The notes: generated by a model not told the origin, from the letters alone. Counted from the stretch's first letter, positions 8,097-16,693 are shown. The stretch: DNA of 27,247 nt from Clostridiales bacterium (GCA_019421385.1 JAHZFK010000018.1:1-27247); one strand, 5' to 3'. Program-made: numbers and translations.

Positions 8097-9305
8097 ATGG
8101 AACAGCAATACTGCACGGTCGAAGAGGCGCTGGACGAATTGCGCGCAGGCCGCATCATCATCACGATCGACGACCCCGATCGCGAAAACGAAGGCGATAT
8201 GATCTGCGCCGCCCAGTTCGCCACAACCGAGAACGTCAACTTTATGGCAGTCCACGCCAAAGGCCTGATCTGCACACCGATGAGTGAAGCGGTTGCGGAG
8301 CGTCTGGGACTCGAACAGATGGTCAAGGTCAATACCGACAACCACCAGACCGCATTCACGGTATCGGTCGACCATGTGAATACGACCACCGGCATTTCCG
8401 CCAAGGAGCGCGGTTACACCTGCCGCATGTGCGCTGATCCGAACACCAAGCCCTCCGACCTGCGCCGTCCCGGCCATGTATTCCCACTGGTGGCGCGCTA
8501 TGGAGGCGTGCTCACCCGCAACGGCCACACCGAGGCAACGGTCGATCTGTGCCGTCTGGCCGGACTGGAGGAGTGCGGCCTGTGCTGTGAGATCATGCGC
8601 GATGACGGCACGATGATGCGCACGACCGAGCTGCTTGCACATGCCAAACAGTGGGGACTAAAAGTTATCACGATCAAAGATTTGCAGGACTATTGCCGCC
8701 GCCATGACAAGCATGTTGTGCGCGAAGCCTGCGCCAAACTGCCCACCCGCTTTGGTGAATTCCAAATCTACGGCTATATCAACGACCTGACCGGTGAGCA
8801 TCATGTCGCAGTTGTCAAGGGCGATATCGGAGACGGCAAAAGCCTGCTGTGCCGCGTACATTCGGAATGCCTGACCGGCGACGTATTCGGTTCGCGCCGC
8901 TGCGACTGCGGTCAGCAGCTGGCAGCCGCCATGCAGCAGATCGAGCGCGAAGGCCGCGGCGTGCTGCTCTACATGCGGCAGGAAGGCCGCGGTATTGGCC
9001 TGATCAACAAGCTCAAGGCATACGAGTTGCAGGAACAGGGCTGGGATACGGTTGAAGCGAACGTCAAGCTGGGCTTTGCCCCCGATCTGCGTGAATACTG
9101 GATCGGCGCACAGATTTTGCAGGATCTCGGCGCGAAAGAGCTGCGCCTGCTGACCAACAACCCAGAAAAAATTTATGGTCTGGACGGCTTCGGCGTGGAA
9201 ATCGTCGAGCGCGTGCCGATCGAGATCGCACCGCAGGAGGATGATGCATTCTACCTGCGCACCAAGCAAATCAAAATGGGCCATCTGTTTAAGCATGTAC
9301 TATAA
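8097..9305 (+). CDS. ribBA: RibBA: DHBP synthase / GTP cyclohydrolase II
   Basis: Fusion of the two entry enzymes of riboflavin synthesis. The N-terminal ~200 residues form 3,4-dihydroxy-2-butanone-4-phosphate synthase, with the acidic metal site DDPDRENEGD and the GHTEATVDL segment. The C-terminal ~200 residues form GTP cyclohydrolase II, with the zinc site CLTGDVFGSRRCDCG and the RQEGRGIGL motif. The 402-residue length is normal. AAAGGAGG precedes the ATG; the gap to ribE is 22 bases. Both halves look intact. Confidence 0.96.
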   Translation: MEQQYCTVEEALDELRAGRIIITIDDPDRENEGDMICAAQFATTENVNFMAVHAKGLICTPMSEAVAERLGLEQMVKVNTDNHQTAFTVSVDHVNTTTGISAKERGYTCRMCADPNTKPSDLRRPGHVFPLVARYGGVLTRNGHTEATVDLCRLAGLEECGLCCEIMRDDGTMMRTTELLAHAKQWGLKVITIKDLQDYCRRHDKHVVREACAKLPTRFGEFQIYGYINDLTGEHHVAVVKGDIGDGKSLLCRVHSECLTGDVFGSRRCDCGQQLAAAMQQIEREGRGVLLYMRQEGRGIGLINKLKAYELQEQGWDTVEANVKLGFAPDLREYWIGAQILQDLGAKELRLLTNNPEKIYGLDGFGVEIVERVPIEIAPQEDDAFYLRTKQIKMGHLFKHVL

Positions 9306-9336
9306 AACAAATTTATCAACATAGGAGGAACGTAAA

Positions 9337-9798
9337 ATGAAAGTTCTCGAAGGAAAACTGGTTGCCGGTCAAGGAAAATTTGCCATCGTCGCGTCGCGCT
9401 TTAACGAATTCATCGTCTCCAAGCTGATTTCAGGCGCAGAAGACACGCTTGTGCGCCATGGCGTCGACACGGACGATATCACGCTCGTCTGGGTACCGGG
9501 CGCGTTTGAGATCCCGCTTGCAGCGCTCAAGCTCGCGCAGTCGGGCAAATACTGTGCCGTTCTCTGTCTCGGTGCAGTCATCCGCGGTTCAACTTCGCAC
9601 TATGACTATGTCTGCAACGAGGTTTCCAAGGGCGTGGCGCAGGTCAACCTGCAAACCGGCGTGCCGACTACATTCGGCGTGCTGACCACGGAAAATATCG
9701 AGCAGGCCATCGAGCGCGCCGGCACCAAGGCCGGAAATAAGGGTGCAGATGCCGCCCTTGCTGCGCTTGAGCTTGCCAACTTGATGCCGCAGCTTTAA
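9337..9798 (+). CDS. ribH: 6,7-dimethyl-8-ribityllumazine synthase
   Basis: Condenses the products of the RibD and RibBA branches to lumazine; the family forms icosahedral shells of 60 subunits or smaller pentamers. The 153-residue protein shows the family blocks FAIVASRFNEFI near the start, VPGAFEIP in the middle, and GAVIRGSTSHYDYVCNE around residues 80-96, containing the catalytic His. AGGAGG lies 8 bases upstream of the ATG. Last gene of the rib operon, followed by a strong terminator. Confidence 0.96.
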   Translation: MKVLEGKLVAGQGKFAIVASRFNEFIVSKLISGAEDTLVRHGVDTDDITLVWVPGAFEIPLAALKLAQSGKYCAVLCLGAVIRGSTSHYDYVCNEVSKGVAQVNLQTGVPTTFGVLTTENIEQAIERAGTKAGNKGADAALAALELANLMPQL

Positions 9799-9821
9799 TT
9801 GCTTCCCCAAAAAGATTGCAA

Positions 9822-9862
9822 AAAGGGCTTGCCGCCTGCAAACCGCAGACGGCAAGTCCTTT
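9822..9862. terminator. Bidirectional terminator between ribH and the DUF4340 gene
   Basis: A 13-bp stem with one G-U pair (9822-9834 with 9850-9862, core GGCTTGCCG/CGGCAAG) has an inner CTGC/GCAG extension. Runs of A on the left and T on the right give each strand a partial U-tract. It sits between two converging operons and probably ends both. Confidence 0.85.
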
Positions 9863-9886
9863 GTCTGTTATACGCAATAAAATAGA

Positions 9887-11287
9887 TCAGTTCAAAACAA
9901 TCGTATTGACCGCTTCAATCAGATCGACCACATAGCTGCGTCCCACCAGTGAAACGGGTTTCCCATCCACCATGGCAAGGCAGTTATTGCCGTCATAGCG
10001 GTAAAGTGCAATGCTGACACTCGGATGGTTTTCATTATCCAGATGAACCGTCAGGCTGATTTCCTCTTTCTGCTCGGGCTGCTCATCGGTAAAGCTGTTT
10101 GCGCGAAGCGCTGTCAGCGCATCCCGGAATGCTGTAATGTCGATCTCTTCATCCTCATAGGCATAAGTTCGATCATCCCCATCACCGTCCGTCGTGATGG
10201 TATAGGTTTCACCCTCCAGCGTAATGTCTATCTGGTTGATGTCGCTAAAGTCCGCAGAAAGCACCTCCTGATGCCGCAGATCGTTATAGGTCGCTGCAAT
10301 CAGCGCATAGTATTCCTCTTGGGTGATTTTATACAAGATTTTAGACTCTCCCACGCGGGCATAGGCAATGATTTCTTCATCCTCATCCTCGTCGCCCTCC
10401 TGCGCCTTTTCCCGTTGTTTCGGATCGCGGCTGATGTGCAGCACGAAGCTGTTCTGGGTTTGGTTCCCGTCATCATCCTCTTCGGTGTAATCCAACTGCA
10501 CCGTCAGTTCGGGATCATCCAGGCCATAGGTCTGCAAATCCTTCTCGGTCGCCTTATAGGTCATATAATTGCTCAAATCCAGGTCGTCGATTGCCTGCAA
10601 ATAGCTTTCGACGCGGGAGGTATCCAGCGGCAGCGTTTCACCATCCTGCTGCGTAAAGTATACATCATCCGCACAATAGGTTGCATCGCTGTTCTCTTCA
10701 TAGGTGATCTCATACTCTGCCGCACCCGAGAACGTGATGCGATCCGCCTTTTCCACGCTGGGTGTTTCATCGTTGTCGATCATCTCGCTCAGCGCGGCGT
10801 CAAAGTCATCCAGCGGATCATTCTGCACCAGATATACATTGCCGTCGCCAATGGACACATATCGTTCTTCGTCCATTTGACTGTAATCGCCCAGTTGGAT
10901 CGTATAGGTTTCCTCCTCAGTGGCGATCGTGATGGTGCACACCGGATCGTCCAGACCGTACTGACCCAGATCCTCTGCATTCTCTATAATGAACGAAACA
11001 CCGAATGCTTCAAACCGGCTGAGCATTTCTTTGATTTTATCCTCGTCCACTGGAAACTCGGCATCCTCATCATAGACCCAGCCATCTTCTTCCTTATGGA
11101 AAGCAAGCGTGCGGGATTCATATTCCCATGACAGCGACTGTACCGCATCGCTGTCCAGCTCCAGCACCACCTCGTCGCTGTTTTGAATCTGCTCCTGATG
11201 CTCTTCATACCCACTCAGCACGAATGTTGCCACGCACGCGACCACCAGAACACCCAGCAGAATCATCAGCCGCTTAGACCGCTCCAT
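9887..11287 (-). CDS. DUF4340 domain membrane-anchored protein
   Basis: A 466-residue protein with one N-terminal membrane segment (about residues 8-26, LMILLGVLVVACVATFVLS) and a long outer part very rich in Asp and Glu. It contains two similar segments of the DUF4340 type, seen in the repeats QYGLDDPVCTI and TYGLDDPELTV. Members are found in GldG-type ABC clusters; the molecular role is unknown. The ATG at 11287 overlaps the end of the GldG-like gene by 14 bases, with AAGGAGG 7 bases upstream. It is the last gene of the operon. The location outside the membrane is inferred from the anchor and the acidic composition. Confidence 0.85.
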   Translation of the reverse strand: MERSKRLMILLGVLVVACVATFVLSGYEEHQEQIQNSDEVVLELDSDAVQSLSWEYESRTLAFHKEEDGWVYDEDAEFPVDEDKIKEMLSRFEAFGVSFIIENAEDLGQYGLDDPVCTITIATEEETYTIQLGDYSQMDEERYVSIGDGNVYLVQNDPLDDFDAALSEMIDNDETPSVEKADRITFSGAAEYEITYEENSDATYCADDVYFTQQDGETLPLDTSRVESYLQAIDDLDLSNYMTYKATEKDLQTYGLDDPELTVQLDYTEEDDDGNQTQNSFVLHISRDPKQREKAQEGDEDEDEEIIAYARVGESKILYKITQEEYYALIAATYNDLRHQEVLSADFSDINQIDITLEGETYTITTDGDGDDRTYAYEDEEIDITAFRDALTALRANSFTDEQPEQKEEISLTVHLDNENHPSVSIALYRYDGNNCLAMVDGKPVSLVGRSYVVDLIEAVNTIVLN

Positions 11288-12728
11288 TTTGCATCCTCCT
11301 TCTTCTCAGCACCACATAGATGACAATACCCAGATACAGCAGCGGGAATACGCCGATCATAATAACCTTCAGCAGAGAAGAAGTGGAATCGCTGATGGTC
11401 AGATAGTTATAATTGAGCGACTTGCTGCGAATCGCCATCGCTTCGCTCTCCCCGATTAAAGAAGAAAGTGCATTCATGCCCAAATTGACGTTTGCGCCCG
11501 AGGAATACGCGTTATACACATCGTCCAAGAAACTGGAGGACGCGAACCAGACGATCTGACCGCCGCTTGTGCATTCCACAGAAACCGCCGCAGCGAAGGG
11601 ACCGTCGATATCTCCCTCTTCCTTTTCATAAGTCGTCATATTATAACCGTCCAGCTTGCTGAACGAAGCATTTGAAGTGGTCAACAGTGCGGTGACCGTC
11701 GCATCCGTGGGATTCTCCCCTATGGTCAAACCCTGTGTAATGGGGAAAATCGGATAGTAATGCTCTTCAAGAAGAGAATCGGTGATGGCGCTGCTGTTCA
11801 CATCCGGCATCAGTGCCACAGGCGACTGGAAGGCATAATGCTCCCGATCTCCTTCCACCACGATACCGTCGTTTGCGGTAACGCCGTAGTCTTCCAGAAT
11901 GCTGCACAGGTTATCCAGACTGTCGTCCTCCACCGGTCCCGCCACAACCATCAGCTTTCCGCCGTCCTCCACATAGTCGGACAGCAGTTCTTTTTCCTCT
12001 GTGGAAATATCGCTCGACGGCGCATAGATCAGAATGCAGTCCGCGTCCTCCGGAACGCTATCCACATTGAGCAACGAGAAGGTTTGCAATTCCATATTCT
12101 CTTTTTCGATCTGCTCGCTGAATTTCGAGGGCAGCTCCGCCTCTCCATGTCCTTCCAGCATATAGATCTGCGGCTGTTCATCGCTGACCACATAATCAAT
12201 GGCCGACGTGATAGCGCCCTCGCCGTCAAAAGAAGTGTTGTAAGAATAAGAATACAGATCTGCTTCGGCCAGATAAATATCATCATAGCCGATAAACCGG
12301 CTCTTTTCTCCGCATTCGACCACCAAGCTGTTGTTCTCCACGGTTTCACTGGTGTATTGCTCGGCAAAGGTCGGATATACGTCCGGATTCTTTTTCACCA
12401 CTTCGATATGATCGGAAAGGCTGTCATACTTGCTCAGCAGGTTTTCAATTACCTCATCCTCCTCACCCGACTGCACGATCCAGTAGATGGTCACATCCTT
12501 TTCCAAGGCATTGACCACCACCTTGGTGTTGCTGGTGATGGAATACAGCTTGGTGGAGCTGATATCGTACTTGGTCAGGGTTGTGGGCAGCGCCGACACA
12601 AATACATTCACCACGATCACCAGCGCCAGCACGATGGCGGTTATCATCAGGGAATACGAACCGCCCTGAGACGCAATGCGGTTTTGCTCCGTACGGTCTG
12701 TACGGGAGAAAAACGGTATTTTCTTCAT
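11274..12728 (-). CDS. GldG-like ABC transporter auxiliary protein
   Basis: A 484-residue protein with a membrane segment near each end (about residues 28-48, and LLYLGIVIYVVLRRRRM near the C-terminus) and a long domain between. This is the layout of the GldG / ABC-type auxiliary family. The start of the soluble part (KYDISSTKLYSIT) matches the usual GldG opening, and VYMLEGHGE-like and LIYAPSSDIS segments follow. It is not expected to bind ATP. It is thought to work with the ABC-2 permease, but its substrate is unknown. Start and stop overlap by one base with the permease gene (TGATG). GldG is named for gliding in Bacteroidetes; no gliding is implied here. Confidence 0.85.
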   Translation of the reverse strand: MKKIPFFSRTDRTEQNRIASQGGSYSLMITAIVLALVIVVNVFVSALPTTLTKYDISSTKLYSITSNTKVVVNALEKDVTIYWIVQSGEEDEVIENLLSKYDSLSDHIEVVKKNPDVYPTFAEQYTSETVENNSLVVECGEKSRFIGYDDIYLAEADLYSYSYNTSFDGEGAITSAIDYVVSDEQPQIYMLEGHGEAELPSKFSEQIEKENMELQTFSLLNVDSVPEDADCILIYAPSSDISTEEKELLSDYVEDGGKLMVVAGPVEDDSLDNLCSILEDYGVTANDGIVVEGDREHYAFQSPVALMPDVNSSAITDSLLEEHYYPIFPITQGLTIGENPTDATVTALLTTSNASFSKLDGYNMTTYEKEEGDIDGPFAAAVSVECTSGGQIVWFASSSFLDDVYNAYSSGANVNLGMNALSSLIGESEAMAIRSKSLNYNYLTISDSTSSLLKVIMIGVFPLLYLGIVIYVVLRRRRMQNGAV

Positions 12729-13591
12729 CAGTTATACCTCCTTTTCTCCAGCGACTGCACGGACAGGAACAGGAAAAATACAATGACACTCAGATAATAA
12801 ACCACAGCCGTCATATCAAACATGCCATTGACAAAGACGCTGAAGCGCTCAAACAGTGAAAGCTGCGTCATGATATTCGGCAAAAGGCCTTCAAATGTTG
12901 TGCTGTCGATAAAATACAGCAGCACCACGGTGGCCAGCAGCACCAGACAGACACCGGATGCCAGATTTTCGTTCCGGGTCAGATAGCGGATCACCGCATA
13001 CAGCGCGAGAATAATCGCCAGCAGCGCGATGACCGATCCAAATGCCGTAGAAGAAACGTACTCCGAAAGACTGACGCTGTAATAGTTAAACAGGATCACC
13101 GCAATCCCAATGCCGGCAGCAAGCCCCTGATTGTCTGTCAGCGACGAAATGAACATGCCCAGCGCAATCAGTGCCGCACCCATCAGGAAAAAGGCGAAAA
13201 TCGAACCATATGAGGTTAGCAGATAAACGTCGCCGAACTGTGCGAAAATCAGCGGATAAACCGAAATGATCGCCAGCGGGATCAAATAAATCGCCAGCAG
13301 CGCCAGATACTTTCCGACGATAACCTGCACCGTCGTGATCGGCAGCGAATACAGCAGCTGATCGGTCTTTTGCCGCCGCTCCTCTGCAATGACGCGCATG
13401 GTCAGCACCGGCACGATTCCCACAAACACCAGACTGCCAAAGCTGAGCACATACTCAAAATTGCTCACCGCCGCCTGAATGTTATACAGCATCGCGCCAA
13501 TTCCCACAAATGCCAGCAGAAACGCACCGAGCACATAAGCCGTGAGCGAATGGAAATAGCTTCTCAGCTCATGCTTGAGTACTGCAATCAT
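12728..13591 (-). CDS. ABC-2 type permease (GldF-like)
   Basis: Integral membrane protein of 287 residues with six or more hydrophobic segments, opening MIAVLKHELRSYFHSLTAYV, which is typical of ABC-2 permeases in Gld-type clusters. The conserved MRVIAEERRQKTDQLLYSLP segment around residues 66-85 is the usual coupling region next to the ATPase. The ATG overlaps the ATPase stop in an ATGA arrangement with AGGAGG upstream, so the subunits are made together. The substrate cannot be told from the sequence. Confidence 0.9.
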   Translation of the reverse strand: MIAVLKHELRSYFHSLTAYVLGAFLLAFVGIGAMLYNIQAAVSNFEYVLSFGSLVFVGIVPVLTMRVIAEERRQKTDQLLYSLPITTVQVIVGKYLALLAIYLIPLAIISVYPLIFAQFGDVYLLTSYGSIFAFFLMGAALIALGMFISSLTDNQGLAAGIGIAVILFNYYSVSLSEYVSSTAFGSVIALLAIILALYAVIRYLTRNENLASGVCLVLLATVVLLYFIDSTTFEGLLPNIMTQLSLFERFSVFVNGMFDMTAVVYYLSVIVFFLFLSVQSLEKRRYN

Positions 13592-14604
13592 TCCGTATCC
13601 TCCTCGCTTTCCACCAGTTCAATTTCTATCGGCTCTGCCGGATTTGCCGCAGGTACGGTTTGATTGGCTTTCTCCTCGGTCAGCTCGATAAAGATATCCT
13701 CCAGATTTGCCTTCTTGAGATTGACTTCCAGCAACGCCTTTCTCCGCTCGGCAAAGGCAAAGAAAAGCGCACGGGATAGTGCATAAATGTCTTCCTGATC
13801 TGTTTTGACCTGTATAGTCACCAGCCCCGCGTCCTGCGTTTCAATCTGCATATCCGTGATGTGACCGATACCGGACAAAATCTCTTCTGCGTCCTTTTGC
13901 GATGCTTCCGCAGTCAGCACGATTTCACCGGGCGACAACAGGCTCTTTTCCAAATGCTCCGGCGTATCAAACGCAATGAGCTTTCCCTTCGCAATAATCA
14001 AAATCTTTTCGCAGATGGTCTGCACCTCTGACAAGATATGCGATCTGAAAATGACCGTATGCGTCTGCCCGAGCTGCTTGATCAAATCGCGGATCTCGAT
14101 GATTTGCAGCGAATCGAGGCCGACCGTCGGCTCATCCAGAATGATGACCTTCGGATTACCCAAAAGCGCCTGTGCAATACCGACTCGCTGCCGGTAGCCC
14201 TTGGAAAGCGCGGCGATCGAACGGTTTTTGACCTCCTGAATTTTGGTCTGCTCGATCACCTCCGCCACCTGCCGCTCGAGTTCCGCACCACGCAGCCCCT
14301 TCGCTTCACCAACAAAACGCAGGTATTCCACCGGCGTTTCATTCATATAGAGCGGCGGCTGCTCCGGCAGATAGCCGATCCGCTTTTTGGCCTCGCCCGG
14401 CTCCTCAAAAATATCATACCCGTCGATTTTCACATGCCCCTTGGTCGCAGACAGGCATCCGGTCATAATGTTCATGGTCGTGGATTTGCCCGCGCCGTTC
14501 GGCCCGAGAAATCCATACACATGCCCTTCCTCAATTTCAAAGGACAAATCATCCACCGCCATGAAATCGCCGTAACATTTCGCGAGATGTTCCACTGATA
14601 TCAT
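13588..14604 (-). CDS. ABC transporter ATP-binding protein (GldA-like)
   Basis: ATPase subunit of 338 residues. Walker A GPNGAGKST is at residues 34-42, the signature region is LSKGYRQR, Walker B runs through VIILDEPTVGLD, and the switch His lies in SHILSEV. I chose the ATG at 14604 because AGGAGG lies 6 bases before it; the longer frame to 14724 would run through the promoter and leader hairpin. After the ATPase there is a C-terminal domain of about 100 residues, ending in an unusual acidic tail of about 30 residues (EIELVESEEDTE). First gene of the four-gene operon, with its own promoter carrying a repeat shared with the upstream two-component genes. Confidence 0.92.
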   Translation of the reverse strand: MISVEHLAKCYGDFMAVDDLSFEIEEGHVYGFLGPNGAGKSTTMNIMTGCLSATKGHVKIDGYDIFEEPGEAKKRIGYLPEQPPLYMNETPVEYLRFVGEAKGLRGAELERQVAEVIEQTKIQEVKNRSIAALSKGYRQRVGIAQALLGNPKVIILDEPTVGLDSLQIIEIRDLIKQLGQTHTVIFRSHILSEVQTICEKILIIAKGKLIAFDTPEHLEKSLLSPGEIVLTAEASQKDAEEILSGIGHITDMQIETQDAGLVTIQVKTDQEDIYALSRALFFAFAERRKALLEVNLKKANLEDIFIELTEEKANQTVPAANPAEPIEIELVESEEDTE

Positions 14605-14623
14605 GCTTGACCTCCTCGTTAAA

Positions 14624-14643
14624 CGGTGCGCCATGCCGCACCG
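14624..14643 (-). other. Leader hairpin before the ABC operon
   Basis: A perfect inverted repeat, CGGTGCG and CGCACCG around a 6-base loop, lies in the predicted 5' leader 7 bases before the AGGAGG of the ATPase gene. It could affect translation or mRNA stability. Confidence 0.5.
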
Positions 14644-14655
14644 GTATCCAAAGAC

Positions 14656-14688
14656 ATTGTAACGGCCCATGCTGAAACCACGCTGAAA
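14656..14688 (-). promoter_or_regulatory. ABC operon promoter with response-regulator-type repeats
   Basis: On the minus strand two direct repeats TTTCAGC (14688-14682 and 14677-14671) spaced 11 bp apart lie 9 bases upstream of a -10 box TACAAT (14661-14656). No good -35 exists; the repeats take its place, as at promoters activated by OmpR-type regulators. The same arrangement occurs before the response regulator gene (16661-16693). Confidence 0.7.
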
Positions 14689-14704
14689 AAACAGCCCAAA
14701 GCAC

Positions 14705-14737
14705 AAAAAAGAGGAGCCTTGCAAAAGGCTCCTCTTT
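14705..14737 (-). terminator. Terminator after the histidine kinase gene
   Basis: A perfect 13-bp stem (14708-14720 with 14725-14737, GAGGAGCCTT core) with a GCAA loop is followed on the minus strand by six T residues. It ends the two-component transcript before the ABC operon promoter. Confidence 0.92.
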
Positions 14738-14748
14738 CCTTATGATAT

Positions 14749-15957
14749 TTACAGACAGGGCAGTTCTACCGTAAAGCGATTGACTCCATCCTTGCTCTCC
14801 GCCCAGATTTTCCCCCGGTGCTGGATAACAATGCTTTCCGCAATGGAAAGTCCCAGCCCGAAGCTGCCGGAGCGGCTGCGCGCCGGATCTGCCCGGTAAA
14901 ACCGCTTAAAAAGGTTTTGCAGCGCGTCTTGCGGGATTTCCTCTCCCTCGTCCGACACTGTCAGCACACAGCGGTTTCGACCGCGTTTTTGCAGCGCAAC
15001 CCATGTGCGCCCCTTTTCCCGCGCATATTTCTGCGCATTGTCCAGCAAAATCTCCACCAGCTCACGTAGCTGCGCTTCTGCGCCTGTCACGCAAACATTT
15101 TCCTCCACATCGGTTTCCAGTCTCATCCCTTTTTCGAAAAACACCGACTCAAACGGCAGGACGGTCTGCGTGATCAGTCTGCTCAAGTCTACCTCGGCAA
15201 ATACCTCCTTGGCTTCTGCGTTATCCGTCCGCGCCAGCTCAAGCATTTGCCCAATCAGCCGCTTCATTTGTTCGGACATCGTTTGGATACTGTGCAGAAA
15301 CGTTTCCCGCTTGCCAGCGTCATACGCCGGATTTTGCAGCAGCTCCGCATTGGTCATGATCACGGTCAGCGGGGTTTTCAGTTCGTGCGATGCCGCCGCG
15401 ACAAATTGGCGCTGCTGCTTCCATGCCTGCTCCACCGGGCGCACCGCCCACTTGGACAGCAATATACTGACCCACAAAAACAGCAAAAAGCCAACCACAC
15501 CAATGATGCAGCAGGTTTTGACCAGACCATTCAGCGTGGCGCGTTCACTCGAAATATCCGCAAACACCAAACATTGACTGAGCGGCATATCGACGCGATA
15601 ATACCGCAAATTATATTCCGGAAGTACGCCAAACTGTTTGGGCGTGGAAAAAGCCGCGTCGATCAGGCTGTCCAGAAAAGCAGCGTCCGATAGGTCATAA
15701 TACCCGCCGCCCTTCGCCAACAGATCGCCGTCCGGTCCCAGCTGAAGCGCGAAAAACGGCAGGCGCACGTCCTCCCCACTATCCTCCGGTGTGTCCAGCC
15801 GAAATGGCTGCGCGGCAATGTTCCGCATCATGCTCAGACTTTCCTGCTCCAGATTGGCGCTGGTAAAATAAAATACCAGCCCCAAAATGATGCAAAGCAG
15901 GAGCGTAACAATCGACATATTGATTAAAATGAATTTCAGCCGCAGCTTTTTAATCAT
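14749..15957 (-). CDS. Sensor histidine kinase
   Basis: Membrane kinase of 402 residues. Two membrane segments (about 9-32 and 148-168) flank an outer sensor region of ~115 residues. The phosphoacceptor His191 lies in ASHELKTPLTV, followed by the N box (LLDNAQKYA) and a G box (GLGLSIAESI). HAMP is absent or very short, since the H-box starts about 20 residues after the second membrane segment. I chose the ATG at 15957 because GGAGGTG lies 7 bases upstream. It overlaps the response regulator stop by 8 bases; the frame extending to 16089 lies inside that gene. The signal is unknown. Confidence 0.93.
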   Translation of the reverse strand: MIKKLRLKFILINMSIVTLLLCIILGLVFYFTSANLEQESLSMMRNIAAQPFRLDTPEDSGEDVRLPFFALQLGPDGDLLAKGGGYYDLSDAAFLDSLIDAAFSTPKQFGVLPEYNLRYYRVDMPLSQCLVFADISSERATLNGLVKTCCIIGVVGFLLFLWVSILLSKWAVRPVEQAWKQQRQFVAAASHELKTPLTVIMTNAELLQNPAYDAGKRETFLHSIQTMSEQMKRLIGQMLELARTDNAEAKEVFAEVDLSRLITQTVLPFESVFFEKGMRLETDVEENVCVTGAEAQLRELVEILLDNAQKYAREKGRTWVALQKRGRNRCVLTVSDEGEEIPQDALQNLFKRFYRADPARSRSGSFGLGLSIAESIVIQHRGKIWAESKDGVNRFTVELPCL

Positions 15958-16633
15958 CCCCGCGCACCTCCAGATGGTATCCCAACCTGCGGATGGCCTC
16001 AATACGGATATTGGAGCCAATGCCTGCCAGCTTTTTTCGCAAAAAGCCGATATAGACCTCCACATTGTTTTCCACTGCGTCCGAATCAAATCCCCATACT
16101 CTTGCCAGAATCACTTCTTTGGACAGGTTGCGCTCTCCTGCCTGCAGCAAAAAGCGCATGATATCAAATTCTTTTGCAGACAAGCGGATGCTATTGCTGC
16201 CGCAAACCAGCATGGCTGAATCCAAATCCAACGACGTATTGCCATAGCTGATTTCATCCACCTGCGCGCCCTGTCTGCGCAGCAGCGCGTTGATACAGGC
16301 GAGCAGCTCTCTGGTGTCAAACGGTTTGGTGAGGTAATAATCCGCCCCAGCGTTTAACCCCATGATCCGATCCTCCAGCCCGGATCGTGCCGTCAGCATC
16401 AGGATCGGTGTGCCCAGCCGCTTGGCGCGCACTTGCCGCGCCACTTCGTACCCGTTCATCTTCGGCATCATCACATCCAGAATCAACAGGTCATAAACGC
16501 CAAGCTCTGCATATTGCGTGCCGCTTTCTCCGTCATAAACGATCTCCACATCAAAGCCCTTACCCCGCAGGAGTTCCCCAATAGAATCCGCAAGCAGCTT
16601 TTCATCTTCGATAATCAGGATTTTCAACGCCAT
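15950..16633 (-). CDS. OmpR-family response regulator
   Basis: A 227-residue DNA-binding regulator paired with the downstream kinase. The receiver domain has acidic residues ED near position 9-10, phosphoacceptor Asp53 (LILDVMMPKMNG), and Lys103 (LTKPFD). The C-terminal winged-helix domain (about 130-225) contains the usual RLSAKEFDIMRFL and VEVYIGFLRKKL segments. The ribosome binding site before the ATG is weak (GTGGTGA). The promoter at 16661-16693 carries direct repeats of the spacing typical of OmpR-type binding sites and identical to those of the ABC operon, which suggests self-regulation. Confidence 0.94.
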   Translation of the reverse strand: MALKILIIEDEKLLADSIGELLRGKGFDVEIVYDGESGTQYAELGVYDLLILDVMMPKMNGYEVARQVRAKRLGTPILMLTARSGLEDRIMGLNAGADYYLTKPFDTRELLACINALLRRQGAQVDEISYGNTSLDLDSAMLVCGSNSIRLSAKEFDIMRFLLQAGERNLSKEVILARVWGFDSDAVENNVEVYIGFLRKKLAGIGSNIRIEAIRRLGYHLEVRGDD

Positions 16634-16660
16634 TCACCACACTTTTGTATTACCTCTATC

Positions 16661-16693
16661 ATAATATAAAACATTGCTGAAATGAAGCTGAAA
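16661..16693 (-). promoter_or_regulatory. Response regulator promoter with TTTCAGC direct repeats
   Basis: On the minus strand TTTCAGC (16693-16687), N4, TTTCAGC (16682-16676), N9 and then the -10 box TATTAT (16666-16661). Repeat sequence, 11-bp period and distance to the -10 equal those at 14656-14688. A degenerate third unit may lie further upstream. The -10 box is followed closely by the gene start at 16633. Confidence 0.7.

Noticed and set aside
10025..11131. Open frame of 368 codons on the plus strand
   Set aside because: Opposite the DUF4340 gene; its hydrophobic product reflects reverse reading of acidic codons.
11760..12797. Open frame of 345 codons on the plus strand
   Set aside because: Opposite the GldG-like gene; no start signals and a His/Gln-rich product.
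14605..14724. N-terminal extension of the ABC ATPase
   Set aside because: It would cover the promoter and leader hairpin; AGGAGG directly precedes the ATG at 14604.
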